This document shows, piece by piece, positions 18,176-25,827 of a stretch of DNA of 64,000 nucleotides; position 1 is the stretch's first letter; every line of letters begins with the position of its first letter. The stretch is from positions 1-64,000 of the forward strand of contig NZ_JAGGLC010000003.1 in assembly GCF_017874235.1 (NCBI RefSeq), written 5' to 3'. The notes beneath the pieces are model-generated. The model was not told the DNA's origin and did no database searches. It was given only the letters and a program-made list of their open reading frames with translations. This DNA is from Halolamina salifodinae. GTDB lineage: Archaea; Halobacteriota; Halobacteria; Halobacteriales; Haloferacaceae. The position numbers were made by a program, and so were the translations under genes.

Positions 18176-18937
18176 ATGAGCGACGATAACCAACACGACG
18201 CACGCACCGACGGCGGGACGGGGATCGTTCCGCCCGACGACGACACACCCACGTGGAGCGAGCGAAAGAGCCGCCGCTCGGGGCTCCCCCGCCTCACCTA
18301 CGAGTACTTCGAGCGGGCTCGCCGCGAGGACCAGAACCTCCGTGAGGAGTCCACGTACGTCGAGCGCGACGTGCTCGCCTTCCCGACATGGCCCCACGAG
18401 CTGATCCGGAACCTCGCGCTGACCAGCTTCTTCGTCGGCATGCTGCTGCTGCTGTCGGCGACGCTCCCACCCCACATCGGCAACCCGGCGAACCCGAGTT
18501 CGACGCCGTCGATCATCCTGCCCGACTGGTACCTCTACTGGTCGTTCGGCCTGCTGAAGCTCAACGACCTGAACCCGGCGCTCTCGCTGGTCGGCGGGCA
18601 GAAGCTGATGGCCGACCGAACGTTCGGCGTGCTCGCGAACGTCGTCGTCGTCGGCGCCATCGCCATGGTGCCGTTCCTCAACAAGGGGAGCGCTCGACGC
18701 CCCGTCGAGCAGCCGTTCTGGGCGGCCATCGGGATGGGCGGCGTCACGTTCGCGCTGACGCTCTCGCTGCTCTCGATCAAGAACCTGATGCCGATGGACG
18801 TGCACCTGCTGTTCGACCTGACGTTCCTCGCACCCATCGTCATCGGCTGTCTAACCTACGCGGTGCTGAAGACGATGCGCGAGGGGTACATGTACGACCT
18901 CAACCGCCGCTACTACCGGCTGCGGCCGCCGAAATAG
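18176..18937 (+). CDS. cytochrome b, C-terminal (subunit IV-like) subunit
   Basis: A 253-residue protein with a hydrophilic N-terminus of about 75 residues, then helices resembling the C-terminal half of cytochrome b. The quinol-site motif, PEWY in most b/b6f complexes, appears as P-D-W-Y in P-D-W-Y-L-Y-W. Additional helices and a basic tail follow. Together with the preceding gene it reconstitutes a split cytochrome b of the b6/subunit IV layout, presumably oxidising menaquinol in the membrane. Confidence 0.88.
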   Translation: MSDDNQHDARTDGGTGIVPPDDDTPTWSERKSRRSGLPRLTYEYFERARREDQNLREESTYVERDVLAFPTWPHELIRNLALTSFFVGMLLLLSATLPPHIGNPANPSSTPSIILPDWYLYWSFGLLKLNDLNPALSLVGGQKLMADRTFGVLANVVVVGAIAMVPFLNKGSARRPVEQPFWAAIGMGGVTFALTLSLLSIKNLMPMDVHLLFDLTFLAPIVIGCLTYAVLKTMREGYMYDLNRRYYRLRPPK

Positions 18938-18940
18938 GCC

Positions 18941-19273
18941 GTGGCCGACGACGACCGCCACAGGAACGGCCGCGAGGGGCGCGACGTGGAGGTGCCCATG
19001 CGGCTGTACAAGACCGTCACCGTCTTCTCGACGCTGATCGCCGTGTTCGCGGTCGTGTTCGGCTTTCTCCTCCTCGACGCCGCCGCGCTCGGCACGGGGC
19101 TGATTCGACAGGCCGTGCGCTCGCTGCTCGGCCTGCTCTCGCTGTCGCCGTCGGACTCGCTGCTGTCGGCGATGTTCGCCGTCGCGGGACTCGCCTCCAT
19201 CGCCGTCGGCGCCGGCGTCTACGTGCTCGGCACCCGGTTCCAGGCCGCGGAGATGGGCGAGGGCGGGGACTGA
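18941..19273 (+). CDS. small two-helix membrane protein, cytochrome operon
   Basis: A 110-residue protein with helices at about residues 25-48 and 68-92 and charged ends. It starts with GTG three bases after the cytochrome b C-terminal gene, so it is translated from the same message. Likely a small accessory subunit or assembly factor of the complex; family not identified with confidence. Confidence 0.75.
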   Translation: MADDDRHRNGREGRDVEVPMRLYKTVTVFSTLIAVFAVVFGFLLLDAAALGTGLIRQAVRSLLGLLSLSPSDSLLSAMFAVAGLASIAVGAGVYVLGTRFQAAEMGEGGD

Positions 19274-19387
19274 CCCCAACCTCTCTTACCGGGGTCCTCC
19301 CTCGCTTCGCTCGCGGATGCTCTCGCGTCGACGCCTCCCCGCCCGGATGGGAAACGCTGAAGAGGGTTCGCAGCCCACTTTCGCGTA

Positions 19388-19657
19388 ATGGCCGACGAGT
19401 TCATGAAGGGGTTCGGACTGTTCAGCGTCGCCAGCTTCCTCTGGCTGATCTCCGCGAGTTGGTACCGGACACCCAGCTTCGAGAGCACCCGACAGCTGAT
19501 CGCCGCACCGCCCGAGGATCCCGGCACGATGTTCGACTCGCTGGGCATCTTCCTCGGTGACCTGATGTTCTGGACCGCAATCCTGGGCGCGTTCACGTTC
19601 TGGGTCGTGGTCCCCGCCGGGCGGCAGGCCCGGAGCGCGCTGGTCGTCGACGAGTAG
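19388..19657 (+). CDS. small membrane protein at the end of the cytochrome operon
   Basis: An 89-residue protein with a hydrophobic segment near residues 8-25 and another near 52-75. A 114-base gap separates it from the previous operon gene, so it may have its own promoter. Its position and type match the accessory membrane proteins around haloarchaeal cytochrome b genes. No known motif. Confidence 0.7.
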   Translation: MADEFMKGFGLFSVASFLWLISASWYRTPSFESTRQLIAAPPEDPGTMFDSLGIFLGDLMFWTAILGAFTFWVVVPAGRQARSALVVDE

Positions 19658-20022
19658 TTCTCCGGCGACGGGAGTCGCCACCCGTTCTCTCACACTCCCG
19701 AGCGGCGCCGCTATCCGTTCGTTCGTTCTCTGTCGACCGTACTGCTCCCGGCTCCGATTCCTCCCCCGCGGCGACGATCTGCCGTCACGGCACGGCTCTC
19801 TGCTGGCCCGAAGCGTAGCGGCTCCGCTGCTAGTCCAGCAAACCACAGTCTATTCAGCGGCGAGCCCAGCCCTCAGTGACAGGCGAGGCTGTCCACCGAC
19901 CCAGCGGAACCGCAGACACGCCACGCGGAGCGCAGGCTCGCAGCACGCTCGGGCATCGACGGCTACGGCGCCGCGGCTATGGAGTCGAGACTGTCGGGAG
20001 AAAACGTCGGAGCGAAGCGGCC
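19658..20022. other. intergenic region without a recognisable gene
   Basis: 365 bases between convergent genes at 19388-19657 and 20023-20475. Frames here are Arg/Ser-rich and lack acidic composition. I see no tRNA, repeat or clear hairpin; a transcription end region for both neighbours is the simplest reading. Confidence 0.4.
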
Positions 20023-20475
20023 TCAGACGATGGCGTCCCACTGGTCCTGGATGACCCAGAACACGGAGATGTAGAGCGCGTACAGCAGCGTGAGCAGCGA
20101 CGCGGCGATGGCGGCTTTCGGGCGTTCCATCCCGAGGTTGTTACGCAGTTCCACCATCCGGGCCTCGAACTCGAAGAAGTCCGAGACCAGGGTGCCGGTG
20201 GCGAGCACGGAGATCACCATCCCCGCGTGGGGTTCGACGATCATATAGAGGAAGCAGGACAGCACCAGCAGCGCCGAGACGACGACGTGTGGCGCGTAGC
20301 GGCTCAGCGAGTCGGCGTCCTGCTCGGCTGCGCGCTCGTGGCGGCTGTGTCGTAGGTGTCGCGTCACGAAACTGACGAGCAACAGCGCCAGGATCACGTA
20401 GGGCAACTCCCCAGCGACCGATTCGAGCGCCCCGACAGGGACGGCGAACTGCAGTGGGGTCATATACTCCCACAT
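20023..20475 (-). CDS. membrane protein, four helices, unknown function
   Basis: A 150-residue protein with hydrophobic helices at about 22-38, 65-82, 85-100 and 122-142 and a His/Arg-rich cytoplasmic loop after the first. ATG at 20475 is used; M5 is an alternative. A possible promoter TATA-like stretch (ACTAAAC) lies about 25 bases upstream, consistent with a leaderless start. Close to the cytochrome cluster but on the opposite strand. Family not recognised. Confidence 0.7.
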   Translation of the reverse strand: MWEYMTPLQFAVPVGALESVAGELPYVILALLLVSFVTRHLRHSRHERAAEQDADSLSRYAPHVVVSALLVLSCFLYMIVEPHAGMVISVLATGTLVSDFFEFEARMVELRNNLGMERPKAAIAASLLTLLYALYISVFWVIQDQWDAIV

Positions 20476-20514
20476 CGGTACAGGACGGTTTAGTGCTTTT
20501 CCAATTCCCCGCGG

Positions 20515-21207
20515 CTACTCGGTCAGCGGCCGGAGACAGGTGACCGTCCCGACGCGTTCGACAGCCACTGGCTCACCCGGCGCGATCTGGGCTTCCTCGG
20601 CGCCGTCGACGTACAGCGACACCGCGCCCTCGTCGCGCTCGACGGAGAGCGACAGCGGCCCGGGCACGACCCACGGGCTGGCGCGGGTCGAGAACGGCGA
20701 GACGGGAACGACCGAGAGCCCAGCACCCGGCGCAATCACCGGGCCGCCGGCCGCGCGCCCGTAGCCCGCCGACCCAAGCGGCGTGGAGACGACGACGCCG
20801 TCGGCGCGCACCTCGAACAGGCGCTCGGCCGCGGCATCGAGCGCGTACTCGGAGATGCGCGCTGGCTCGCTGGTCATCAGCGTCACGTCGAACACGCCGC
20901 GGGCGACCTGTTCGCCCTCGACCGACACCTCGAGAACGGGGTGGGAGACGGATCGGTAGTCACCGGCTGCGAGCGCGTCGGCGGCCACCGCGAGCGCGTC
21001 GCGGGGGGTACCGTAGCGGTCGTCGATGCCCACGGGGAGGATCGGCGCCGAGGCGTCGGCGAGCGCCTGATCGGCGATGGCGTCGGCGCCGACGGCGACG
21101 ACCGCCTCCGCCTCGGCGTCCGACTCGACCGCCTCAAGCCGTCCGAGATCCGGGTCGGGGGTGCCGCCGCGCACGCGGACCCGACTGATCGGCGTCGGCT
21201 GCGTCAT
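20515..21207 (-). CDS. NAD kinase-like protein with degenerate ATP motif
   Basis: A 230-residue protein of the ATP-NAD kinase superfamily. The C-terminal signature is clear: T-P-L-G-S-A-G-Y followed by A-A-G-G-P-V-I-A-P, matching the NAD-binding T-P-T-G-S and A-G-G-P loops. The GGDGT motif that binds phosphate and starts catalysis is reduced to V-A-V-G-A-D-A-I. It is shorter than typical NAD kinases. It may be a divergent kinase or a non-catalytic sensor of NAD(P). The stop lies 45 bases from the M28 peptidase gene's end of the locus on the far side, with no shared operon evident. Confidence 0.75.
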   Translation of the reverse strand: MTQPTPISRVRVRGGTPDPDLGRLEAVESDAEAEAVVAVGADAIADQALADASAPILPVGIDDRYGTPRDALAVAADALAAGDYRSVSHPVLEVSVEGEQVARGVFDVTLMTSEPARISEYALDAAAERLFEVRADGVVVSTPLGSAGYGRAAGGPVIAPGAGLSVVPVSPFSTRASPWVVPGPLSLSVERDEGAVSLYVDGAEEAQIAPGEPVAVERVGTVTCLRPLTE

Positions 21208-21252
21208 GGTCGCCCGTCTGACGGCGCGGGTAAAAACAGCCGTGGTCCCGCG

Positions 21253-22569
21253 CTACTCGAAGTCGTACGGCCAGCCGCCGGTCTTCTTCATCCCGATGGC
21301 CTGATCCTCCTGCTCGAGGTACGCCGCCACTGTCTCGGGTTCGGTGTGGGGGATCTCCACGTCGTCGCCGGCCACGTCGACGACGAGTTCGGTCAACAGG
21401 ATCGACTGCTCGCGCAGGGTTCGACCCTCCAGTTTATCGAGCGTGTCGGCGCTGGTGTGGCCCCACCCCCGCCCCTCGGTATCGGACTTGCTGGAGACCA
21501 TGTAGCCCGGGACGCCCCAGCGGACGAACGGCCAGTGGTCGGAGTGGGGCACCATCCGCGGGACCGTCGCGATGGGGTGGTCGAGACGCTCGCTCACGCG
21601 GTCGGCGGCGGCGTCGAGTTCGTCGAAGCGGTGGGTCGTGAGTTCGAGCGTGCGCCCGCCCATGTTGGAGTCGACGTTGACGATGGCCTTGATGGCGTCC
21701 AGATCCGCGCGCTCGGCCTCGCGCTCGGAGCCGACGAGGCCGACCTCCTCGGCGCCGTAGCCGATGCACTTCACGCGCGTGTCGAGTTCGTCCTCGCGGG
21801 CCGCGAGCGCCGTCGCGACTTCCACGATGGTCGCAGTACCCGCGCCGTTGTCCCGGGCGCCCTCCGCGATGTCGTGGGCGTCGACGTGGCTCGAGAGGAT
21901 CACGTACTCCTCGGTGTCGGGGCCGAGTTCGGCGACCGCGTTGCCCGACTCGGTCTCGGGGGTCTCACACTCCACCGCGACGGTGACCTCCTCGCCGTCG
22001 AAGCGCCGGGCGAGGCGCGCGCCGGTCTCCGAGGAGACGCCGACCGCGGGGATGTCGCCGATGGGGCCGCCGTCACTGCCGCCGACACTTCCCGTGGGCG
22101 GGAGTTGGCCGGGGACGTGGTTGGCGTAGACGAACGCCGCGGCGCCGCCCTCGACGGCGTAGTGGTACTTCTCGGTCCGGTGGATGTAGCGGTCGAAGTA
22201 GTCCGGCACGTCCGAGGTCGCGAGGACGATCTTCCCCTCCACGTCGGCGTTCTCGAAGTCCTCGGGGAGGCCGGCGCCGAGGTCGATCAGTTCCACGCTC
22301 ACTTCGCCGGCGGGCCCGCGTGGGAGTGCGATGGACTCCTCGACGGTCTCGGGCATCGAGACGTAGCTGTCGCCCCGGACCCAGCCCTGCAGGTCGAACG
22401 TCTCCACGCGGGCGTCGCGGGCGCCGGCGGCGGCGAGCGCGTCGCGAGTGGCTTCGAGGCCCTCCATCTCGCCCGGCTGACCAGCCATGCGGTTGCCGAT
22501 GTCGACGAGCGTCTCGAGGTGGTCCCAGCCGGCGTCGCTCCTGAACGTTTCCGCGATCCAGTCTGCCAT
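21253..22569 (-). CDS. M28-family metallopeptidase with PA domain
   Basis: A 438-residue zinc aminopeptidase-type protein. A protease-associated insertion fills roughly residues 110-200. Metal ligands of family M28 are recognisable in S-S-H-V-D-A-H-D (His, Asp), G-A-E-E-V-G-L (Glu pair: general base and ligand), N-V-D-S-N-M-G-G (Asp), and a late His in H-S-D-H-W-P. No secretion signal is visible, so it is probably cytoplasmic. M-A-D-W-I-A-E at 22569 is the likely start; an ATG four codons upstream adds M-C-D-C. Confidence 0.88.
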   Translation of the reverse strand: MADWIAETFRSDAGWDHLETLVDIGNRMAGQPGEMEGLEATRDALAAAGARDARVETFDLQGWVRGDSYVSMPETVEESIALPRGPAGEVSVELIDLGAGLPEDFENADVEGKIVLATSDVPDYFDRYIHRTEKYHYAVEGGAAAFVYANHVPGQLPPTGSVGGSDGGPIGDIPAVGVSSETGARLARRFDGEEVTVAVECETPETESGNAVAELGPDTEEYVILSSHVDAHDIAEGARDNGAGTATIVEVATALAAREDELDTRVKCIGYGAEEVGLVGSEREAERADLDAIKAIVNVDSNMGGRTLELTTHRFDELDAAADRVSERLDHPIATVPRMVPHSDHWPFVRWGVPGYMVSSKSDTEGRGWGHTSADTLDKLEGRTLREQSILLTELVVDVAGDDVEIPHTEPETVAAYLEQEDQAIGMKKTGGWPYDFE

Positions 22570-22671
22570 GCAATCGCACACGTGGGCGGGCAGTTACCCC
22601 CTGTTGGCTCCGGCCGGGTTCGCCGGTTCCGGCGGCACCGGAGCTTTGGGGTGGCCGGTCGAACGGCCGGT

Positions 22672-23940
22672 ATGGACACCACCGTCGTCGGCGGCGGCCT
22701 CGCCGGACTGGTCGCGGCCCGCCGACTCGCCGAGGCCGGCCACGACGTGACGCTGTTCGAGGAGCGCGCGGAACTCGGGGGCCGGGTCAGGAGCCGAACT
22801 GTGGAGGGGTTCACCTGTGACCGCGGCTTTCAGGTGCTATTCGACGCCTACCCGGCCGTCCAGCGTGAACTCGACCTCGACGCGCTCTCGCTCCGGTCGT
22901 TCGCTCCGGGCGGCGTGATCTGCCGTCCCCGGGAGCGCTCGACACTGTCGGACCCGCTTCGCGATCCGAGTGCACTCCTTCCGTCGGCGCTCTCCCCGGA
23001 GGTCACGTTGGCGGACAAACTCCGGACGCTCCGGCCCCGATTCCGACTCACTCGGGGCGACTGGCCCGACTTCGACACGCCGGACCGGTCGATCCGCGAG
23101 TACCTCCGCGAAGCGGGCTTCTCCGAGAAGTTCGTCGAGAATTTCGCGGCCCCGCTGTACGGCGGGATCACGCTGGACCGTTCGATTTCCACCTCCGCAA
23201 ACGTCTTCGAGTACACGTTCCGTGCGATGTCGCTCGGCAGTATCGTCGTCCCGGCGGAGGGAATGGCGGCGATTCCGGCCCAGTTGGCCGAGCGCGCCCG
23301 GTCGGCGGGCGTCGACGTGCGGACCGGTGTCGCTGTCGAGGACCTCGACGTGGAGGGCCAGCGCGTGAGGCTGGCCACCGAGGCCGGCGACCGGGCGTTC
23401 GACGCTGCCGTCGTCGCCACCGATCCGCCGACCGCCCGCGAACTTACTGGCGTCGAGTCGATTCCGACCGAGGGCGCCGGGGTCGTGACCCAGCACTACC
23501 GGCTTCCAGGGCCGGAACTGGACGCCGGCACGCGGATCATGCTGAACGCAGGGAGTGAGGCGCCGAACACCGTCGCCCAACTCTCTGCGGTGGCACCGGA
23601 GTACGGCGACGGGAGCAACGACGTGCTGCTCGCGGCATCGTTCGTCGACGACGGCGCACAGGACCGGCCGGCAGAGAAACTCGCAGCCCAGACTCGTGAG
23701 GCGCTCGCGTCGTGGTACCCCGAGCGGAACGTCTCTGGCCTCGAAGTGCTCGCGACCGACCGGATCCCGTTCGCGCAGTTCGCCCAGCCACCCGGGAGTC
23801 ACGCCCGACTGCCCGATGCTGACGACCCTACTGGACCGGTGGTCCTCGCCGGTGACTACACGCGCTGGTCGTCGATTCAGGGGGCGCTGGAGAGCGGCCG
23901 GCGTGCAGCGACGGCGCTGACCGCCGCGTTCGACGGCTGA
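22672..23940 (+). CDS. FAD-dependent amine oxidase/phytoene desaturase-like oxidoreductase
   Basis: A 422-residue flavoprotein. The N-terminal dinucleotide fold reads V-V-G-G-G-L-A-G-L with the acidic residue at the end of the second strand (F-E-E-R), followed by G-G-R-V-R-S, typical of amine oxidases, protoporphyrinogen oxidases and carotenoid desaturases. The C-terminal FAD motif is L-A-G-D-Y-T-R-W-S-S-I-Q-G-A-L-E-S-G. ATG at 22672 fits the start of the Rossmann fold. Substrate cannot be deduced; a plant-like carotene/tetrapyrrole oxidase role is possible. Confidence 0.85.
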   Translation: MDTTVVGGGLAGLVAARRLAEAGHDVTLFEERAELGGRVRSRTVEGFTCDRGFQVLFDAYPAVQRELDLDALSLRSFAPGGVICRPRERSTLSDPLRDPSALLPSALSPEVTLADKLRTLRPRFRLTRGDWPDFDTPDRSIREYLREAGFSEKFVENFAAPLYGGITLDRSISTSANVFEYTFRAMSLGSIVVPAEGMAAIPAQLAERARSAGVDVRTGVAVEDLDVEGQRVRLATEAGDRAFDAAVVATDPPTARELTGVESIPTEGAGVVTQHYRLPGPELDAGTRIMLNAGSEAPNTVAQLSAVAPEYGDGSNDVLLAASFVDDGAQDRPAEKLAAQTREALASWYPERNVSGLEVLATDRIPFAQFAQPPGSHARLPDADDPTGPVVLAGDYTRWSSIQGALESGRRAATALTAAFDG

Positions 23941-23990
23941 GCCCCCGACGGGTCGGGCGGTTTATGTGCCACCCCGCCTACACCTCGGCC

Positions 23991-24770
23991 ATGAGCGACG
24001 CGCTGGCGGACAAACGCACTGCGAGTCGGTTCCGCATTCTCGCGGAGATCGCGGACCGCCAGCCGGCGGTGAGTCAGGGGGAGATCGCCGACGCCGTCGG
24101 CGTCACCAGTCAGGCGGTCAGCGAGTACATCCGCGAACTGGTCGACGACGGCCTCGTCGAGAAGGAGGGGCGCTCGCGCTACCGCGTCACCAAGGAGGGG
24201 GTCGACTGGCTGTTCCGCGAGGCCAAGTCGCTGCGCCGCTACGTCGACCACGTCACCGACGACGTGCTCGAGAGCCTCCAGGAGGACGCCGCCATCGCCG
24301 TCGAGGACATCGAGTCCGGCGAGGCGGTCTCGCTCTCGCTGCAGAACGGGATGCTCCACGCCACGCCCGGCGAAGCGGGCCCCGCGACCGGCGTGGCGAC
24401 GACCGGCGCCGAGGCCGGCACCGACGTGGGCGTCACGGGCTTCGAGGGCGTCATCGACATGGCGCCCGGAACGGTCGTCGTGTATCAGATTCCGCCGGTC
24501 CGGGCAGGTGGAAGCCGCGGCGTCGACGAGTCGGCGCTCGCGGATCTCTGTGCGGAGGCGGACCTGACCCTCGCCAGCGGCGTCGAGGCCGTCGTCGCGC
24601 TCCGGTCGGTCGACCACCCGCCGGCCGTCGCCGCCGCCGCGGGCGAAGTCGCCGCCGAGGCTGCCCGCGGTGGGCAGGATGTCGTGGTCGCCGTCACCAG
24701 AGACGAGGTCGGCCGCGTGACCGACGCGCTCCGGGACGGCGACACCGAGTACGTCGTCGAGGGGAGCTAA
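23991..24770 (+). CDS. MarR/winged-helix transcription regulator with C-terminal sensor domain
   Basis: A 259-residue protein: a winged helix at residues 5-70 (S-Q-G-E-I-A-D-A-V-G-V-T-S-Q-A-V-S-E-Y is the recognition helix-turn-helix), then a 180-residue alpha/beta domain rich in Ala, Val and Asp that could bind a ligand. ATG at 23991 is preferred to an upstream ATG at 23964 because it begins the acidic M-S-D-A-L-A-D, with TTTATG about 30 bases upstream as a TATA candidate. Convergent with the small gene downstream. Target genes are unknown. Confidence 0.82.
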   Translation: MSDALADKRTASRFRILAEIADRQPAVSQGEIADAVGVTSQAVSEYIRELVDDGLVEKEGRSRYRVTKEGVDWLFREAKSLRRYVDHVTDDVLESLQEDAAIAVEDIESGEAVSLSLQNGMLHATPGEAGPATGVATTGAEAGTDVGVTGFEGVIDMAPGTVVVYQIPPVRAGGSRGVDESALADLCAEADLTLASGVEAVVALRSVDHPPAVAAAAGEVAAEAARGGQDVVVAVTRDEVGRVTDALRDGDTEYVVEGS

Positions 24771-24771
24771 C

Positions 24772-25041
24772 TCACTCGACCTGCAGGTCCTCGCCGCCGT
24801 CGCCTTCCTCCCACTCGATTTCGAACTCCACCTCGACCTCCTCAGACGCGCCGCGGTCGTCGCGCTCGACGCTGACCTCGAACTCCGCCTGCGCCGGAGG
24901 ACTGAGGGTGACGCTCTCCTCGCCCGCGCTCAGGTGGATGTCGTCGCCCGCGGCCAGCGAGTCGGCGACGGCGTGGAGGTAGTCGGCGATCTCCTCGCGA
25001 CTCCGGACGCTCTCGGTGTGTAGGGGTCGTTGGTGGCTCAT
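24772..25041 (-). CDS. amphi-Trp domain protein
   Basis: An 89-residue acidic protein matching the small amphi-Trp domain: an N-terminal helix S-R-E-E-I-A-D-Y-L, D-I-H-L-S-A-G-E-E-S-V-T-L-S-P, and a strand with F-E-I-E-W near the end. ATG at 25041 is used; a GTG codon immediately upstream is possible. Function of the domain is unknown. The gene ends one base from the convergent regulator gene. Confidence 0.8.
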   Translation of the reverse strand: MSHQRPLHTESVRSREEIADYLHAVADSLAAGDDIHLSAGEESVTLSPPAQAEFEVSVERDDRGASEEVEVEFEIEWEEGDGGEDLQVE

Positions 25042-25083
25042 CACACGATATTACGGTCCGGTCGAGATAAGCCTGCTGCCGGG

Positions 25084-25728
25084 TTAATCGGCGTACTCCT
25101 TTGCGGTGGCGTAGGCGTCCTGCAACTGCTGGAACTCCTCCTGGCTCCCACCCTGATCGGGGTGGACCTCCTTGACCTGCTCGCGGTAGGCCGTCTTGAC
25201 GGCGTCCTCGTCGGCATCGCGGGCGAGGCCCAGCGTGTCGAACGCGTCGTCGACGGCCTTCCCCCGCGGCGCGCGTGCCTCGGTTCCGCGGCGTTCTCTG
25301 GACCGGCGACGGCCACCTGTTCGGCGTCCGCTGGTGCGACTGCCGCTGGGCCGCCCAACGTCGAAGGGGAGACGGCGGGCCAGCGTGGCGATCCGGAGTT
25401 CGTGCTCACAGAGGATGACGAACGTGTCGGTGTCGTCGAGGCGGAGGAACGCCCGCGGGTCGAACGTGATGGCCACGTCGCGTTCGGGGAGGTAGAACGC
25501 GACCTGCGTGTAGCCGACCTCGTAGTCCTCGTAGAACGGCTCGCCGATCTCCTCGAAGAACGCCCGGATCGCCGCGCGCTGGCGGCGGGCGCCGCCGACG
25601 CGCCGGCCGCTTGGCTCCGGGTCGGGGATGTAGCGCTCGCCGAGCGCGAACACCGCGGCGACGACGACCGAGGCGGCGACGCCGAGCAACAGCCCGGAAA
25701 CCAACCACTGCGGCAGGGCGGGGAGCAC
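25084..25728 (-). CDS. membrane-anchored DnaJ-domain protein
   Basis: A 214-residue protein with one N-terminal helix (about 8-30), a central alpha/beta region of about 90 residues, an Arg-rich linker, and a C-terminal J domain with the H-P-D motif in V-H-P-D-Q-G-G. The J domain would recruit and stimulate DnaK at the membrane. The start lies 100 bases from the divergent S9 peptidase gene. Partner and substrate are unknown. Confidence 0.85.
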   Translation of the reverse strand: MLPALPQWLVSGLLLGVAASVVVAAVFALGERYIPDPEPSGRRVGGARRQRAAIRAFFEEIGEPFYEDYEVGYTQVAFYLPERDVAITFDPRAFLRLDDTDTFVILCEHELRIATLARRLPFDVGRPSGSRTSGRRTGGRRRSRERRGTEARAPRGKAVDDAFDTLGLARDADEDAVKTAYREQVKEVHPDQGGSQEEFQQLQDAYATAKEYAD

Positions 25729-25827
25729 GCGCGCGTCTTAGGGCGGCAGCACCTTCAACGCCGCGCCGACCCCACCTGCCTCACCGGGACCCGAACGACC
25801 TTTGCGATTGCCTGTCAACCCCCCGTC

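Noticed and set aside
20941..22671. Long in-frame extension upstream of the FAD oxidoreductase
   Set aside because: The extension runs antisense to the NAD-kinase-like and M28 peptidase genes; the flavoprotein clearly starts at 22672.
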